Of a stretch of DNA of 64,000 nt, positions 11,897-22,215 are shown piece by piece (the stretch's first letter is position 1; each line of letters opens with the position of its first letter). This stretch comes from Bathynomus jamesi (Eukaryota > Arthropoda > Malacostraca > Isopoda > Cirolanidae), in NCBI GenBank assembly GCA_023014485.1, contig JAJOZX010009455.1, positions 1 through 64,000 on the forward strand, in the 5' to 3' direction. A program made the translations under genes and the position numbers. The notes under the pieces are model-generated. The model did not search any database. It saw only the letters and a list, made by a program, of their open reading frames with translations, and was not told where the DNA came from.

Positions 11897-11930
11897 TATA
11901 TAAAGGATGGCAAATTGTTTCCTTGGTTAG
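11897..11930 (+). promoter_or_regulatory. TATA box and possible initiator
   Basis: TATATAAAGG begins at 11897. TTAGTT, close to the arthropod initiator TCAGTT, has its A at 11929, about 30 bp downstream of TATAAA (11899), the usual distance. With the heat-shock elements just upstream the layout is that of an hsp70-type promoter. No coding sequence follows; only AT-rich tandem repeats do. Confidence 0.6.
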
Positions 11931-11996
11931 TTGGGTGTATAGTAAGAGCAAGTATCTACATGTGATTTCCTTGTGAATTGTGATTGTGATAATTGT

Positions 11997-12345
11997 GATA
12001 TATTTTATTAATTTCTATATAATTTTGAAAAAATCAAATAAATAAAAAATATGATTTTTTCATAAAAATCATTTTTTTTATTTATTAGCTATTTTACTAA
12101 AAAACTGAAATTGAATACTTCATTACAAGGGATATTTTTCTTTTTAAACTGTTCTGTGTGATATATTTTATTAATTTGTATATAGCTAATTTTGAAAAAA
12201 TCAAATAAAAAATAATGATTTTTTCATAAAAAAGCTATTATACTGAAAAACTGAAATTGAACACTTAATTATTACAAGGGATATTTTTATTTGTTTTTAA
12301 AGTATTTTGTCTGATATATTTTATTAATTTCTATATAATTTTGAA
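11997..12345. repeat. AT-rich tandem repeat, unit about 150-165 bp, 2.3 copies
   Basis: The block starting gatatattttattaattt occurs at about 11997, 12161 and 12313. Each copy contains a tttgaaaaaatcaaata palindromic segment and a shared tail ending acaagggatatttt. Confidence 0.8.
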
Positions 12346-13105
12346 AAAAAAAAAAAAAAATTTGATTTAATCACTGCCATCCCTGGTAAATACTGGGTAA
12401 TGGTTCAGAATACGGGCACCACTTAATGAAGCAAAATTTTGAGAAATACCATAGAGACAAAGTTGTTTCATTAAAATACGTTGATTGCATGTGTTGCATA
12501 GTAAAAAAAAAACGAAGTTAGAAAATTACTAAAAAAGTGCATAACTTAACATATTACATTCTCATTTGTATAATTTAGGTCTCGGGGGTATGGAGGCAGA
12601 GCCCCCGTAAAGATCACTCATCACAAATTGATCAGTACAGTCGAACCTCGTTTAATGTCATGCTCGGTTTATGTCTTTTCGTTTAGCATCAAAGCCTCCA
12701 TTGGCCTACATGCATTCGTTCTACGTCACTTACCCCGTTTACTGTTTACTTTTAAGGGAGACTCTTCTTCCCAACACTAATCCCTCTCCTCCTCACCCCA
12801 CCTTGATAAAAAGTAGAATAATTTCTCACCTTCAATTTATTTAAGATGTTCCTCGTGTTATTCTCACCAGTATTTAAGAAAGTACCCCCACCCCGTGAAT
12901 ACCCAGAACAGCCAGCTATCCCCTAAATACCACGGTCTAGGTACCCTTAGAAATAATGCTTTAGCTCTTCTTTGCAATAGATGATCTTGCGCTTCTTTTG
13001 ATTCTTCTTTCTTATTGGTTCTTATTATTCAGTTTTCCCCCTTGTTTAGAAAGGGTCTTTATTATCTCGTTTATTTATTCAATTTAATCTCTATCTTATT
13101 TATAT

Positions 13106-14776
13106 ATGCGAGCCTGTCTTTGGGCATATATGCACCACACCACAGATACATACAGGCTATACAAGACTATAAACAGCATTACCCACTCTAACAGCGGCAT
13201 TCACACCTCACACGCGGCTATCTGTCGCAGCCAAAATAATATCCCAACATACACACAACAAGCTAACATTCTAGTTAATCACTACGCAAAGATAAGTCAC
13301 TTAAACAGAGACAACAACCAGAAACACGCAGACAGACAAACAGCCAGACACAAGAAAACCTACAGACTCGACACGACCATTACACCCTTCAATACAAACC
13401 AGACCACCAAGATCATCAAAAACATTAAAAATTCGAAGGCTACTGGACCAGACAACATATCTAACATACACCTTAAACACTTGGGCCCACAAGGAATACT
13501 AGCTCTCACAAATATCAGCACATATTCATACCAACACTGTATTATTCCTGACATATGGAAACAAGGTAAAATTATTACACTACTCAAACCAAACAAAAAT
13601 CTAACAGAACCAGCTTCCTATAGACCCATTACTTTACTATGCACACCTTCCAAAGTAACAGAAAGACTAATCTTACAAATCACCAACCCACACATACCAC
13701 TATCGCCTACTCAACATGGATTCAGACCTCACCACTCAACCACGACATTACTCACTAACCTGACGCAGCACATCATGGATGGCATCAACTCTAGAAGACC
13801 AGCTCAACGTACACTATTAGCAACAATAGACATTAGTAAAGCATTTGATGCTATCCCACGCTTCCCTCTCATAAACAAAATACTCAACACAAATATGCAC
13901 AATAACACCAAAAGGTGGCTGAGCAACTATCTCTCAGGAAGATACTCACATGTCACATTTAATGGCAAGTCATCCAAAAACAAGCTTTTTCCGAACGGGG
14001 TCCCTCAAGGCTCTGTTCTCTCACCAACACTCTTCAACTTATACATGCATGACATTCCAACACCCATAGATAACAAGCTTACCTTATCATCATATGCAGA
14101 TGATATCACTCTAACATCCACCCACAACAACATCGACACCGCTACAAATAACCTACAAACATACATAAACAGTATACAAGACTGGCTCACACACAATAGA
14201 CTCAAAGTAGCGCCCACAAAATCAACCATCACCTTGCTTACAAGCAACACAAAAGAACACCAGGTAATTCCACAACTTACACTAAACAACATCAACATTC
14301 CACACACTCACAGAACCAAAATACTAGGTGTCACATACAACACATCATTATCTTTTGCAAACCACATTCAGGACATTAAAAACAAATGTACGTCAAGACT
14401 TAACACGCTTAGGGTACTAACATGCACAAACTTTGGACACCAGCAGGAAACAACATCACTCATCTACAAACAATATATTCGCTCAGTTATGGACTGTGCT
14501 AGCCCATGCTGGGCACCCATTATCTCAAACACACACATAAACACCTTACAAACAATACAAAACAACGCACTTCGTATCATTACAGGACGCACTCAAACAA
14601 CACCAATAGAACACCTGCACACAGAAACAAAAATACTAAAAGTTAGGGAACATTTAGACATGAGGGGAACACAATTCATGGCAGCAGCGACAACTAACCC
14701 ACAACACCCTTGCCACTACATGTACAATCATGCACCAACACCTCGCACCATTAAGGTAACACCAGAGACATTATAA
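13106..14776 (+). CDS. LINE ORF2 fragment: reverse transcriptase
   Basis: This is the largest open frame on the plus strand, 556 codons. The first ten codons belong to the copia LTR; LINE sequence starts about 13136. The reverse transcriptase spans about residues 100-400: KATGPDNISNIHLKHLG, YRPITLL, GFRPHHSTTTLL, IDISKAFDAIP (catalytic Asp), GVPQGSVLSPTLFN, and SSYADDITLT with the YADD active site near residue 330. LGVTYNTSLSFANHI and the thumb region follow. It would copy element RNA into DNA at a nicked target. No endonuclease is present. It ends at a stop at 14776, but similarity continues in other frames to 15209, so it is a truncated protein. The codons are unusually rich in A and C. Confidence 0.85.
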   Translation: MRACLWAYMHHTTDTYRLYKTINSITHSNSGIHTSHAAICRSQNNIPTYTQQANILVNHYAKISHLNRDNNQKHADRQTARHKKTYRLDTTITPFNTNQTTKIIKNIKNSKATGPDNISNIHLKHLGPQGILALTNISTYSYQHCIIPDIWKQGKIITLLKPNKNLTEPASYRPITLLCTPSKVTERLILQITNPHIPLSPTQHGFRPHHSTTTLLTNLTQHIMDGINSRRPAQRTLLATIDISKAFDAIPRFPLINKILNTNMHNNTKRWLSNYLSGRYSHVTFNGKSSKNKLFPNGVPQGSVLSPTLFNLYMHDIPTPIDNKLTLSSYADDITLTSTHNNIDTATNNLQTYINSIQDWLTHNRLKVAPTKSTITLLTSNTKEHQVIPQLTLNNINIPHTHRTKILGVTYNTSLSFANHIQDIKNKCTSRLNTLRVLTCTNFGHQQETTSLIYKQYIRSVMDCASPCWAPIISNTHINTLQTIQNNALRIITGRTQTTPIEHLHTETKILKVREHLDMRGTQFMAAATTNPQHPCHYMYNHAPTPRTIKVTPETL

Positions 14777-15228
14777 CCAAATACTCCATTCCATACCACG
14801 CCCCACAGACATCACACAGTACAGAAAACACATACACACACACCTAACCCACAAAGCACTGACACGACTCGGTCTGAATGCGGTCTAGGTGCGAAGCCGC
14901 CGCCCATTAACAGGTCAGAGATCAGCCTGAGCAGATCAGATCGAGTTAACCTAGCACGATTCCGTGTGACATCACCCCAAACTTATGGACATATAAACAC
15001 AGACTAGACAACTCCATAGACGACACCTGCCACCTGTGCCAAGACACACCACAAACAATTGAACACATTATGACGGACTGTACGCTCTAGCACAACAACG
15101 AACACAACACAACATCACGAGTGCGCTGAACCTCTGGTCCACTCCGGAGAGGGCGATCGGTTACCTGCGTGCCACCGGCTTGCTCGATCAGGGTGGGCTG
15201 ATTGGCTAAACAACAACAACAACAACAA
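13136..15228 (+). mobile_element. 5'-truncated LINE of the Jockey/R1/LOA group (level 4 of nest)
   Basis: Inserted in the left copia LTR. It lacks the endonuclease domain and starts within the sequence upstream of the reverse transcriptase. It ends in a (CAA)n tail at about 15208-15228. The intact LTR reads caccacctgtaacaac at the same place, so a few bases were lost or converted at insertion. Confidence 0.85.
14777..15209 (+). pseudogene. LINE ORF2 C-terminal end with CCHC finger, frameshifted
   Basis: In shifted frames the sequence reads DDTCHLCQDTPQTIEHIMTD followed by C, a C-x2-C-...-H-x4-C finger typical of Jockey/R1/LOA-group ORF2 C termini, then NLWSTPERAIGYLRATGLLD and a TAA stop at 15207-15209. 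The poly(CAA) tail begins immediately, so the element has almost no 3' untranslated region. Confidence 0.7.
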
Positions 15229-15422
15229 AATAACACAATGAAAGTAATGTATTAACAATTCAAATATTAAAGTGTTACTCCCCTGAGTATGTGTGTCCTT
15301 TTCTTTGAACTACTGGACACAACTCCACCTCCTCATCTGTAGAATAAGAGCAATTTAGTCACTCTTATCCTCTTCTCTTCCTCCTTCAGTTTTTTTCAAA
15401 TTCTCTCCTCCCACGTATCTTC

Positions 15423-16300
15423 TTATATTTTCTTCGGCGACTCCTCTCTTGTCAACACATCCGCCACCTGCTCCAGACCTCGCACCCACTCCACCTCTGT
15501 CACTTCACCACTCTCCAAAGTTTCTTTAATTGCAGCTATATCAATTCTCAGCCGTTTACTACTGACACCAGTATTTGATTTTATCGCCTTCATTAGTGTT
15601 TTGATGTCAGTTTTCACTCTTATTTCAATCTTTCTGCCCCCCACTATCTCCTTCCATAGTTGATTGTAAATTCCTCCCTCAATAGCCTCCAACACTCAGT
15701 GCCTCAGCTTCAATTGTAGCTTTTGCCACTTTTTTGCCTTCCTCGACTTCCACCATATTGGACATTTTCTTCCCATATCATCTGCTAATGATATTATGTA
15801 TCCGATTGAGTTTGTTCGTTCTCCACATTTCCAAACGAGGCATCTGCATATATTTCCCAAAATATTTTCTCTTCATCCAATTTTTCTAGGATGATTTCTC
15901 CCCTTGATCTTTTTGCCTTCTTCACGATTTTTATTAATTTTCTCATATCCTGTGTCATTCCCTCTTTAAACGCTCTACTTAGATCACTTACATCATAAGC
16001 TATTTCGGGTAAGATATGTTGTGATATCCAATTCAGTTGTCCCACAATTGATCGATAGAGAGTCAACTCTTTCCTTTTTAGGACTCTAAGACCTTGATAA
16101 AGCTTCCCTTCGGGTTCTTGTATACTCTCGATGTATTTCCTTTGCTCAATGAGTATTCTCTTTTCTTGTTGTCTTACGTGAACTCCTATATACTTGAAAT
16201 TCTGCCTTCCTTGATCTCCCACCTTCAATTTTTCTTTCATCTTCGTAATAACTGTCTTAAGAAAATTATCATCATCTCCGTTTGCTTTTAACTCCTCCAA
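15423..16300 (-). pseudogene. copia RNase H and RT C-terminal region
   Basis: Minus-strand block 16300-15794 contains LYRSIVGQLNWISQHILPEI, YDVSDLSR and EIYADASFGN, the RT/RNase H connection and the RNase H first catalytic region of copia elements. Block 15695-15423 contains TDIKTLMKAIKSNTGVSSKR and EQVADVLTRE, the conserved RNase H end (ADxLTK/R). A frame break separates the two blocks near 15790-15695. The start of the upper block joins the RT fragment at 16272 but the intervening catalytic YVDD segment is missing. Confidence 0.8.
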
Positions 16301-16560
16301 GCTCCACCACCACCTTCACCACCTTCATATACCATGCTTTTGCCACATCTTTAAGTCCGTAAACTGCTTTCTTCAACTGCCATAGAACACCACTTTCTAC
16401 TTCACTGGGTGGTTTGACATACACTACTCTTGTATTCTTTCTCCTTGTAAATATGCAGTTGCAATATCTAAAGTATGACACTTCCATCCCTTCTGATTAA
16501 TTATGCATAGACACAATTTTAAAGTTTCTGGGTTACAAGTGGGTGCATCTTTTCCCAGTC
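16272..16560 (-). pseudogene. copia reverse transcriptase fragment
   Basis: Contains VVYVKPPSEVESGVLWQLKK and AVYGLKDVAKAWY, the conserved copia RT palm motif (LxKALYGLKQAPRxWY). The next expected motif, YVDD, is absent: the reading jumps to EELKANGDDDNF, so an internal deletion removed the polymerase active site. Confidence 0.75.
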
Positions 16561-17380
16561 TTCCATTTCTTCCTCGAATCCTCTCGCCACCAATCTTGCT
16601 TTACAAATCCTTTTACCTGCTTTCACTTTTTCAGTCACCACCCACCTTGTGGACACACTTTTCTGACCATCATCATCTACTTCTTCATACACTTCGTTAT
16701 CTAGCCAGCTTTGTAATTCCTTTTGTTTGGCTTCCTCTACCTTTTCATCCTCAAAACCGAGCAGGACTTCTCCTCATCATCTATCTTCCTTATCTCTTCG
16801 TACTCTCTCAAATCAATCCAATCTTTCCTGCCAGTATTTATTTCTTGCATATTGTAGCTGTCTCCCCACTTTTACTCGATCTTTTTCCAGCTAAACCCAA
16901 AATCTTCCATTCTTCTCGTTCGCCTGTTTCCTTATGCCGGGCCCTGACTCTATCTCCTTTTTCAACTTAGGTATAATCTCTCTCTCTCTACCTCCTCCTC
17001 ACGTTCATCTTCCTCATCTTCTACCTCATCTCATCTTCCATCGCCTCATCATCATCACACACTGGATCTCCTCCATCTCTTCTCACCGTAACCATGTCCC
17101 TTTCTTCTCTGTCAAAGTTGTTGTTATCGATCTCCTCTTCCTTTTCATTACTCTTTCTCTCTCTTCTTTCATGACTTCATTTGTTCCTTGAATCCGAGTG
17201 ATATGCACTCGCGCCACTTGCCTTAATGAATCCCCATGCTTCACAATCACAGTTTCCCATCTATGCCAATTACCTTTGCTGGTCCTCTCCACTCTTTTCA
17301 TTTTCTCTTTTGTAGTAGACCTCATCATTGATAATCACATCTTCTATATTAGTACCCTTAATTTTTCCTCAGAGCAGTCC
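16561..17380 (-). other. copia IN-RT linker region, degraded
   Basis: Pyrimidine-rich on the plus strand and therefore Glu/Lys/Arg-rich on the minus strand. It fits the low-complexity linker between copia integrase and RT. No intact domain is seen. Confidence 0.5.
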
Positions 17381-18140
17381 TTATTTTAAACAAGATTCAT
17401 TCTTAATGAATATTTCTCTTGCCTTATGCATCGCTTGTAGATTTTCCCTCACCATCTGTTCTTCATTTCCTTCTACAACACCACCAATGCTGAAGCCATC
17501 ATTCAGAAGGTTCGGGTGTATCGGATTATGCCCAAACACTAATTGGTTTGGCGAAAAACCACCATAATTACTCAGACAATTCTTTGCCAACACCACCCAT
17601 CCTAGAGCAATCTTAATGTTTACTTCTTCCGCCATCTTCCTCAAACTCTCCTTCAGTAATCTGACAGTCTTTTCACACAGTCCATTGCTCCATGGACTTT
17701 CTGCTGGGTAGTCATCATTTTTATCTGCCATTTTCACACATAATTCTCATTTTTTCGTTTTGAAATTCACCTCCATTGTCAGTCAATATTTTTGCCAGTG
17801 TTCCGAAAATAGTCAACCATCCCTCCATCATTCCATTCATCACAGTCTCTGGTGTCTTGTCCTTTATCCACCTGGCTTGACAATATCTTGTCGCCATATC
17901 TACCATACTAAGAATCTTCGTCCCTCAAGTTCTCCCAGATCAAGGGCTACCACCTCATTAAATTGTTTACTCCAACTCAAACCCACTACTGGCTTTGGTG
18001 GATTCTTCTTATATCTCTTACAAATATCGCACTCAGTAGTTGTTCCAATAATCTGTTTTTCATCTTCTTTTTCTGCTCTTCCTCCAGTCCCTCACTCCAT
18101 CCAGCATCCTCCGTCAACCTCCAAATTCTCTCTCCACTAG
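17381..18140 (-). pseudogene. copia integrase, frameshifted
   Basis: In order on the minus strand: a zinc-binding region with LHLQFGHASGERIWRL and, near 18040-17990, TTECDICKRYKKNPPK (HHCC); then MVDMATRYCQARW (first Asp), ILTDNGGEF (second Asp) and SPWSNGLCEKTVRLLKE (Glu), giving a complete DDE triad, then NQLVFGHNPIHPNLLND. Frameshifts separate the blocks near 17930 and 17730. The enzyme inserts retroelement DNA into the genome; here it is broken. Confidence 0.8.
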
Positions 18141-18199
18141 CGTGTCCGAATTGTAGATGTAACTTTCTTATGCTGCACTAATCTCCTTATCTCCTTTTT

Positions 18200-18680
18200 T
18201 CTTTCCATCCTTCTGTCCACACTTCTTCTCTTCTCCTTTGTGGTATCAAACCAATTCTCAGGTGTCCTCTTCTATCTTCTTTAAGCGTCACTTCTACGTT
18301 ATTCATATCTCCTATCACCACCTTTCTCCTTCATGCATACTTCATATCCATTTTACACATAGTTTCCTTCCCTATTAACCAAGGCACATCTCCTTTCAGT
18401 ATTTCCATTTTTATATACACTTTTTGTCCTCCTATATTGACAGGAATTTCCATGATGCCTCTTGATGGGAAGCTCGTCTTCCCAAAGGTAAAGACCTTTT
18501 TTGATGTTACAGTCTTGCCCTCATTCTCTTAAGCTCCTCCTTATCCAACTCCATCACTATCTTTGATAGTCATAGTTCTCCACATACTGTTGATTTGCAT
18601 CCAGTGTCTAAAATAGCTTCAATATCTCCCCATTCTTCTTCCTCAGTTATGACCCCACTCACGTAAATCTTCTCTTCTTT
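18200..18680 (-). pseudogene. copia aspartic protease region
   Basis: Near 18640-18570 the minus strand reads WGDIEAILDTGCKSTVCGE, holding the DTG active site of a retroviral-type aspartic protease. It lies between gag and integrase as expected. Frames are interrupted on both sides. Confidence 0.7.
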
Positions 18681-18734
18681 CTCCTCCTCCTGTTCCTCGT
18701 GTTTCTTCTCTTTATCATTATCAGATCGACTAAC

Positions 18735-19503
18735 CATCCCTTTGTTTTATAATGTTTGGACAATCATAGGCCCAATGCCATTTCGGATTTGCAGATTGTA
18801 CATGTTGTTACCTTTCCCTGTTGGTCATCGGGTTTCTTCTTCCAGCTCCTTTCCTGCTCCAATTTCCTCTCCATCGACCTCCACCTCTATTGTTTAATCC
18901 TCTTCCTCCACCATATCCATGATTCATCTGGTCATGTTCCAACCACTCCTCTCCTTTTACTTCCTCCTCCAAGGTTTCAAATATCCTCATTATTCGGTCA
19001 CCGTTTCATATTTCATCTCCTCCTTTCCACATGCTGATAAAACTAATGTTTTTGTTGTTCAGACAGCTCGCTTGTTCCAGCACATGAAATCCCTTCACTT
19101 CTCCTTCAAACATCTCTCTACCTAATGTTGTTTTACAGTCCTTCGCTTTTTTTTCATACCGGAAAATGTAGTCCTTCATCGTTTCACCCACTTCCCTCTT
19201 GATCTTGAAACACTTCTTCATATTTCATAATTCTCCATCAAAGTCTCCTTTTTATACACTTTATCCAGAACTGACAAAATAATTGCTGCACCGCCTTCTT
19301 GTTTAAGACTTCCTCGACTAATATCTTCGGTCACCTCCCATGCCTTCCCTCCTAAATTAATCCTTATTTCCAAACAGGGTATACCACTTTTCTTCGCACA
19401 CGATCAACCAATCCTCTACTCCAACTTCTAAATTCTTCTTGCTTCCCGTTGAAATGTGGACATCCTCTTCTCATCCTCCAGTCTCCACTGTCTTTATTGC
19501 TCA
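18735..19503 (-). pseudogene. copia gag with zinc knuckle, frameshifted
   Basis: A probable start (MSNKDSGDWRMRRGCPHFNG) lies at 19503, just inside the 5' LTR. Further blocks read KREVGETMKDYIFRYEKKAK (the gag helix region) and a Gly/Arg-rich tract GGGRGLNNRGGGRWRGNW. Near 18820-18780 a CX2CX4HX4C zinc knuckle (CTIC, then after a one-base shift WHWAYDC) is visible. Gag would package the RNA into particles. Confidence 0.75.
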
Positions 19504-19513
19504 TGTTGTCGAA

Positions 19514-19535
19514 TTCGAACCACGCTCTGCTACAG
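19514..19535 (-). other. copia primer binding site (initiator Met tRNA type)
   Basis: Directly after the 5' LTR the minus strand reads CTGTAGCAGAGCGTGGTTCG. This is close to the complement of the 3' end of initiator methionine tRNA (TGGTAGCAGAGG...), the usual Ty1/copia primer. Confidence 0.65.
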
Positions 19536-20015
19536 TGATAAAAAGTAGAATAATTTCTCACCTTCAATTTATTTAAGATGTTCCTCGTGTTATTCTCGCC
19601 AGTATTTAAGAAAGTACCCCCACCCGTGAATACCCAGAACAGCCGGCTATCCCCTAAATACCACGGTTCTAGGTACCCCTTAGAAATAATGCTTTAGCTC
19701 TTCTTTGCAATAGATGATCTTGCGCTTCTTTTGATTCTTCTTTCTTATTGGTTCTTATTATTCAGTTTTCCCCCTTGTTTAGAAAGGGTCTTTATTATCT
19801 CGTTTATTTATTCAATTTAATCTCTATCTATTTATATATGCGAGCCTGTCTTTGGGCATATATGCACCACCACCTGTAACAACAATAACACAATGAAAGT
19901 AATGTATTAACAATTCAAATATTAAAGTGTTACTCCCTGAGTATGTGTGTCCTTTTCTTTGAACTACTGGACACAACTCCACCTCCTTATCTGTAGAATA
20001 AGAGCGATTTAGTCA
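19536..20015 (-). repeat. copia 5' LTR, 480 bp, intact
   Basis: Begins TGATAAAAAG and ends TTTAGTCA on the plus strand (TG...CA). It is followed by the TSD CACCT. Confidence 0.9.
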
Positions 20016-20759
20016 CACCTCTCCAGTCACCTCAAGCTCAGCATATACAAGACCAAGGTAAATAAAGCTTTGTTTATTGTTATTATTTTTTATTATTCAA
20101 TTTGTGTATGTAATACATGTTAATTAATAATGCATAAAAACATTAGTTATGAACTTAAAAACATTTACAAAGCCTTAAATTAATAGTTTTGGTGGTAATA
20201 AATTTTACTTTGGTTCTCTAGAGCGGATTACCTAAAACCCCATTGAACATGTACTTCGTTTAACATCACTTTCAGTTAATATCACTTTTCCCAGAATGAA
20301 TCAATGACGTTAAACGAGGGTCAACTGTATAGGGTTCACTTTGTGATGTGTGATCTTTATGAGGGCTCCACCCCCATACCCCCAAGACCTAAATTATACA
20401 AATGCGACATATGCAAACAACATATTTTAAAGAGAGAAACAACTTGTCTCTGGTATTTTTCGAAATTTTGCTTAATTAAGTGGTGCCCGTATCCTGAACC
20501 ATTACCAAATACTGTACTTTGAATTGAAATACAGTCTTTATACAATGATTCAATAAATTTTTTGATTAGTTAGTTTATTTATTTTTTCACTCATCCTATC
20601 ATTCACTTCTGACTTAGAATTTCTCCATTTTGACAGGAACTGAAGTTAAGTTATATCGGAATAGTTGAAAAACCCTCAGATATTCTAAAAAAGAAAATTC
20701 TCAAAAATTCTCGGAGATATTCTCTTAAGATTATTCCTGAGAATTTTACAACATTATGC

Positions 20760-21545
20760 CTGGTGAGGTTAATTGAATGCCCAGTTAGGTCAACTATACA
20801 CCCTTGATGATTGGTTAGGTTGTCATGATATTTTTGTTAGTTAAATGAAAATGAACAAATTTTTCTAGTCAATTTTGAGTTGTTTTGCACAAATGTAGGT
20901 AATAATCTACTTAAGCCCATCTCTCTGATTTTTATAAATTATACATCAGTAGCTTCGTTTCTCCATTAGGAATGTGATTTAGACAGTCTCTAGTAAGGGA
21001 AATGCTTCAAACCTAACCTAACCTAGCATTTTGAAGCACAGCTTGCCTTGCTATAATGCCAACTATTTTGAGACAACCTAACCTAACCTAAACCTAACCT
21101 AAACCTTACCCAACAAAAGCCATATGTAAATTTCCACAATTAGTGTGGTGGATAGAGCTGGGCTGCTGCAATGAGGAAGGCATGCAACCTTTTCTGAGGG
21201 TCTGAACAGTTGTCTCAAAAACAGTTGGCATTATAGCAAGGTCAGCTGTGCTTCAAAATGCTGGGTTAGGTTAGGTTTCGAAGCATTTCCCTTACTAGAG
21301 ACTGTCAAAATCGTATTCCTAATGAAGAAACGAAGCTACCGAATTTATGAAGATCGGAGAAACGCGAGCTTAAGTAGATTATTACCAAATGTGAAATGTG
21401 TAGTTTTCGAGATATCTTCACCTAAAGATAGGTGAAGATATCTCGAAAAACTACGCATTTGCACAGGAAAACAGATAGCACATTTGTGCAAAACAAATCA
21501 AAATTGACCAGAAAAAATTTGTTCTCATCAAAAAAACCTGACTGG
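20760..21545. repeat. Long palindrome with TTAGG/CCTAA tracts
   Basis: Arms at about 20853-21080 and 21195-21545 are inverted copies (shared segments include CTTGCTATAATGCCAACT, TTAGGAAT and TTTTGCACAAATG). Runs of CCTAA flank the loop. An inner perfect hairpin gatatcttcacctaaagata / tatctttaggtgaagatatc lies near 21410-21455. The left edge carries the shared module GGTTAGGT...TGATATTTTTGTTAG found at four other sites. Confidence 0.75.
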
Positions 21546-21554
21546 GAGTAATAA

Positions 21555-22215
21555 ACCAATTTTTACCTATTATTAAAATGTAGGGTTATTATGTATTTTA
21601 TCACACTCAGTCATTTTACACACCAAAATACATTTTTCTAGTAGTTTGATGTGATTTGTTCAAAATGACCTCCATTTCCGTCGGAAATGAGATCCAACAA
21701 AGTTATAGTACTTTGAAGTTTGGCTCATTTTCAAGGGAAATGGAAGTCAAAATCTAAGCAAAACACATCAAATATTACTAGAAAAATGTATTTTGGATTA
21801 ATTAACCTAACCTAACCTTAACCTAACCTAACCTACCTAAACGATCCGAACCTGGCTAAACGAGCTCTGTCTGTATCCACCACCTAATCCATAATAAGGT
21901 AATACTCTAGGGCTCGTTTAGCCAGGGTTAGGCTCGTTTAGCCACGGTTAGGTTAGGTAAGGTTTAGGTTAGGTTAGTTAATTAATACCAAAAATACATT
22001 TTCTAGTAATATTTGATGTGTTTTTGCTTAGATTTTGACTTCCATTCCCTTGAAAATGAGCCAAACTTCAAAGTACTAAACTTTGTTGGATCTCATTTCC
22101 GACGGAAAATGAGGTCATATTTGAACAAAATCACATCAAATACTACTAGAAAAATATATTTTGGTGTGTAAAATGATGAGTGTGATAAAATATAAACCAA
22201 ATGTAGCTCATGACT
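21555..22215. repeat. Long palindrome (about 650 bp) with CCTAA/TTAGG at its core
   Basis: Arms share TTGACTTCCATTTCCCTTGA-type and ACATTTTTCTAGTA segments in inverse order. The centre (21795-21985) has runs of CCTAA on the left and TTAGG on the right around GCTCGTTTAGCCAGG. No coding capacity. Confidence 0.8.

Larger units (their letters stand above)
12804..15361 (-). repeat. copia 3' LTR, interrupted by a LINE
   Basis: Matches the intact LTR at 19536-20015 over its two halves (12804 to about 13135 and about 15226-15361). Begins TGATAAAAAG and ends GATTTAGTCA-like, as does the other copy. On the minus strand it is preceded by a purine-rich tract (15362-15389). Confidence 0.9.
12804..20015 (-). 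mobile_element. Ty1/copia LTR retrotransposon (level 3 of nest)
   Basis: Two LTRs (TG...CA) bracket a minus-strand gag-PR-IN-RT-RH unit. The flanks are an exact 5-bp duplication CACCT (12799-12803 and 20016-20020). The PR-IN-RT order is diagnostic of Ty1/copia. The LTRs differ by few changes once the LINE inside the left copy is excluded, which implies a fairly young insertion. Sequence flavour (VGQLNW in RNase H/RT linker, SPWSNGLCEKT in integrase) resembles the GalEa-type copia lineage of aquatic animals; that placement is inference. Coding regions carry frameshifts, so it is not autonomous. Confidence 0.9.
12638..20327. mobile_element. Inner Tigger-like element (level 2 of nest)
   Basis: Left end CAGTCGAACCTCGTTTAATG and right end GTTAAACGAGGGTCAACTG are inverted repeats, flanked by TA at 12636-12637 and 20328-20329. 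The element itself, excluding the copia insertion, is only about 470 bp and has no transposase. Confidence 0.8.
12389..20514. mobile_element. Outer Tigger-like MITE (level 1 of nest)
   Basis: The left portion 12389-12635 and right portion 20330-20514 are long inverted copies of each other. Outer ends contain GGTAATGGTTCAG/GATACGGGCACCACTT; the inner part of the arm contains AATTTAGGTCTCGGGGGTAT-like sequence. The right end is CAGTATTTGG (inverse) followed by TA. Without its insert it would be about 430 bp and noncoding. Everything from 12638 to 20327 is an insertion. Confidence 0.75.

Noticed and set aside
11697..12378. hAT element with ends CAGAGATGG and CCATCCCTG
   Set aside because: The ends are inverse, but the flanking 8-mers do not match even after removing the Tigger-like insertion, so the border is unproven.
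16503..19125. Plus-strand frames rich in Ser, Leu, Phe and Pro
   Set aside because: They are antisense shadows of the minus-strand copia coding region, whose Glu/Lys/Arg-rich codons give such peptides in reverse.
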